Source: Flavobacteriaceae bacterium (GTDB lineage: Bacteria; Bacteroidota; Bacteroidia; Flavobacteriales; Flavobacteriaceae). Taken from it: 9,378 nt of DNA. The notes under the pieces were generated by a model, which did no database searches, was not told the origin of the DNA, and saw only the letters and a program-made list of their open reading frames with translations. The position numbers and the translations under genes were made by a program. Shown here in pieces: positions 7,611-9,378 of this stretch. Every line of letters begins with the position of its first letter. The stretch's first letter is position 1. Location: the NCBI GenBank assembly GCA_002693085.1, contig NZOB01000022.1:8002-17379 (forward strand), given 5' to 3'.

Positions 7611-9014
7611 ATGTCAACAAACAAATTTGATGTAGTTGTTATTGGATCGGGTCCTGGTGGATATGTTTGTGCTATAAGATTATCTCAGTTAGGTTTTAAA
7701 ACCGCAATTATTGAAAAATACAATTCATTAGGTGGAACATGTCTCAATGTAGGTTGTATTCCATCCAAATCTCTGTTAGATTCATCTCATCACTACCATG
7801 ATATTTTAAAAAATGCTTCAAAACATGGAATTGAGATTGATGGAGAGGTTAAGTTAGATTTTAATAAAATGATTGACAGAAAAAATAATGTTGTTAGTCA
7901 GACTGTGAAGGGAATTGATTTTCTAATGGATAAAAACAATATTACAGTATTTAATGGCCTAGGATCATTTATTGATTCATCATCAATTTCAGTTGAAGGC
8001 TATGACAATCCTGTATATTTTGACAAATGCATAATTGCAACAGGATCAAAACCGATTTCACTTCCTTTTATAAATATTGACAAACAAAGGATTATAACAT
8101 CAACTGAAGTTTTGTCTTTAAAAGAAGTTCCAAAGCATTTAGTAATAATTGGCGGAGGTGTTATAGGTTTAGAACTTGGTCAAGTTTATAAAAGACTTGG
8201 GTCTGAGGTGTCAGTTATTGAATATTCAGATAAGATTACCCCTTTCATGGATAAAGATATTTCAAAGGAATTATTGAAAGTCTTAAAGAAAGAAAAAATT
8301 AAATTTTATTTATCTCATGAAGTTTTTGAGGCTAATTCTGATGGCAACTTGGTTACAGTCAAAGCAAAAGATAGTAACGATAAAATAATTGAATTTAATT
8401 GCGATTACTGTCTTGTTTCTGTAGGTAGAAAAGCATACACAGATGGATTAAATCTTAAGAATGCTAAAGTTAATTATAACCAAAACGGTAAAATAGAGGT
8501 AAATAATAAGTTTCAAACATCTTCTGAGAACATATATGCTATTGGGGATGTAATCAATGGACCAATGCTTGCTCACAAAGCTGAAGAAGAGGGGATAGCT
8601 GTTGCAGAAATGCTAAAAAATCAAAAACCTCACATAGATTATAATCTCATCCCAAATGTTATTTACACATGGCCTGAAGTTGCTTCAGTTGGAAAAACAG
8701 AAGATCAATTAACTAATGATAATGTTGATTTCAAAGTTGGTAAATTTCCAATGAGAGCTTTAGGAAGGTCTAGAGCTAGTAATGACTTAGATGGTTTTGT
8801 AAAAATATTAGCAGATTCTAAGTCTGATGAAATTTTAGGTGTTCACATTATTGGCGCAAGAGCTGCAGATTTAATTGTTGAAGGTGTTACAGCAATGGAA
8901 TTTAGAGCTTCCTGTGAAGATATATCTATGATGAGTCATCCTCACCCAACTTATTCAGAAGCGATGAAAGAAGCTGCTCTGTCTGCTCTTGAAAACAGGC
9001 CTATTCACATTTAG
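7611..9014 (+). CDS. lpdA: Dihydrolipoyl dehydrogenase (E3)
   Basis: This FAD-dependent disulfide oxidoreductase (467 residues) reoxidises the dihydrolipoyl group of 2-oxoacid dehydrogenase complexes (pyruvate, 2-oxoglutarate, branched-chain) or the glycine cleavage system, reducing NAD+. The set of functional motifs is complete: FAD-binding GSGPGG (12-17), redox-active disulfide GGTCLNVGC (Cys44 and Cys49), the ATG stretch (143-145), NAD-binding GGGVIGLELG (181-190), the second FAD motif YAIGDV (309-314), and the dimerisation-domain active site HPHPTYSE (His443, His445, Glu450). The start at the ATG at 7611 gives the standard MSTNKFDVVVIGSGPGG opening. The frame can be extended to a TTG at 7593, but those six extra residues (ending CIR) are unlike the family. 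No E1 or E2 genes are adjacent, so it is a stand-alone lpd. It is divergent from nhaC and overlaps the convergent argH stop by four bases. Confidence 0.97.
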   Translation: MSTNKFDVVVIGSGPGGYVCAIRLSQLGFKTAIIEKYNSLGGTCLNVGCIPSKSLLDSSHHYHDILKNASKHGIEIDGEVKLDFNKMIDRKNNVVSQTVKGIDFLMDKNNITVFNGLGSFIDSSSISVEGYDNPVYFDKCIIATGSKPISLPFINIDKQRIITSTEVLSLKEVPKHLVIIGGGVIGLELGQVYKRLGSEVSVIEYSDKITPFMDKDISKELLKVLKKEKIKFYLSHEVFEANSDGNLVTVKAKDSNDKIIEFNCDYCLVSVGRKAYTDGLNLKNAKVNYNQNGKIEVNNKFQTSSENIYAIGDVINGPMLAHKAEEEGIAVAEMLKNQKPHIDYNLIPNVIYTWPEVASVGKTEDQLTNDNVDFKVGKFPMRALGRSRASNDLDGFVKILADSKSDEILGVHIIGARAADLIVEGVTAMEFRASCEDISMMSHPHPTYSEAMKEAALSALENRPIHI

Positions 9015-9378
9015 AGGTCAAATATTTTATTCATCTTTAATTCAATTTCATCAAGACATAAATTATTAATTCCTCCTATTATCTCATGTTTAATGTCTTT
9101 TTTAGGTACGAATGAATCGTTCTTAATTTCATTTGAAACTTGATTATATGAGTCTCTGAAACTTTTTCCGCTTTTTACTAATTCGTTAAGGTTTTCAACA
9201 GAGAAGATGTATTCATATTTTTTATCTTTAAGAATATCTCTTCTTACCTTTATTTTTTTTATAGAATAATTAAAGATTTCTAAACAATTCACAATTTCAT
9301 TAATAGCTTGTATTATTTTTTCTTTGTATAGTTGTAAATCTCTATGATAACCACTTGTTAAATTGTTAGACATTATTA
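9011..9378 (-). CDS. argH: Argininosuccinate lyase, C-terminal fragment cut by window edge
   Basis: This is the C-terminal ~122 residues of argininosuccinate lyase, which splits argininosuccinate into arginine and fumarate in the last step of arginine synthesis (fumarase/aspartase superfamily; homotetramer in the cytosol). The segment NLTSGYHRDLQLYKEKI matches the conserved helix after the family's catalytic signature loop. IKVRRDIL, the SVENLNELVKSGKSFRDSYN region and NLCLDEIELKMNKI match the C-terminal domain, where the conserved form is F-R-x-A/S-Y/H. The Met at 9373 is internal: the frame stays open through 9374-9378, and the upstream residue (Ile) fits the family too. The full enzyme is about 430-460 residues, so roughly 300 codons lie right of the window. 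Read alone, this fragment would be mistaken for a small hypothetical protein. Its stop interlocks with that of lpd. Confidence 0.9.
   Translation of the reverse strand, partial: IMSNNLTSGYHRDLQLYKEKIIQAINEIVNCLEIFNYSIKKIKVRRDILKDKKYEYIFSVENLNELVKSGKSFRDSYNQVSNEIKNDSFVPKKDIKHEIIGGINNLCLDEIELKMNKIFDL

Noticed and set aside
9011..9373. A complete small hypothetical protein starting at Met 9373
   Set aside because: The sequence matches the C-terminal domain of argininosuccinate lyase, the frame continues past the right edge without a stop, and the Met is an internal residue.
1..9378. Mobile element, CRISPR, toxin-antitoxin, defence or biosynthetic cluster
   Set aside because: No transposase, integrase, repeat arrays, tRNA-flanked boundaries or unknown multi-gene cassette is visible; nearly every base lies in a recognisable core or transport gene.

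Overview
The window holds eight closely packed chromosomal housekeeping genes from an AT-rich (roughly 70% or more A+T by eye), genome-streamlined bacterium. The most likely host is a member of the Bacteroidota, perhaps a small-genome marine flavobacterium-like lineage. Four things support this. The gene order ftsK - lolA - LptF/LptG-family permease - ribB is a typical Bacteroidota cluster. The ribB product carries a degenerate GTP cyclohydrolase II domain. Most starts lack a Shine-Dalgarno sequence. The ArgH and Lpd sequences are of the Bacteroidota kind. The assignment comes from remembered family features, not from a search.

Layout. (1) Positions 1-612, + strand: the 3' part of a TauE/SafE-family membrane transporter whose start lies left of the window. 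(2) Positions 609-7512, - strand: a five-gene directional block. In transcription order it is nhaC (Na+/H+ antiporter), ftsK (DNA translocase), lolA (lipoprotein carrier), an LptF/LptG-family LPS-export permease, and ribB (riboflavin synthesis). Adjacent genes overlap by 11 or 4 bases or are 2 bases apart, so one polycistronic transcript with translational coupling is likely. (3) Positions 7513-7610: the only intergenic region of any size (98 bases), which must hold the promoters of both the nhaC block and lpd. (4) Positions 7611-9014, + strand: lpd, dihydrolipoyl dehydrogenase. (5) Positions 9011-9378, - strand: the C-terminal part of argH (argininosuccinate lyase), running off the right edge.

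Both convergent junctions (TauE/ribB and lpd/argH) overlap by exactly four bases, with interlocked stop codons and no recognisable terminator. Only about 100 of 9378 bases are non-coding. The block combines ion homeostasis, chromosome segregation, envelope biogenesis (LolA for lipoproteins, LptF/G for LPS) and cofactor synthesis. The genes are probably linked by ancestral gene order and compaction rather than by one pathway.

I found no RNA genes, mobile elements, CRISPR arrays, notable repeats or defence-type genes. I see no evidence for a previously undescribed system here. The points worth a second look are the apparently dead second domain of RibB, the nhaC-ftsK fusion of transcription units, the interlocked convergent stops, a possible near-leaderless lpd promoter, and the strongly diverged LolA.
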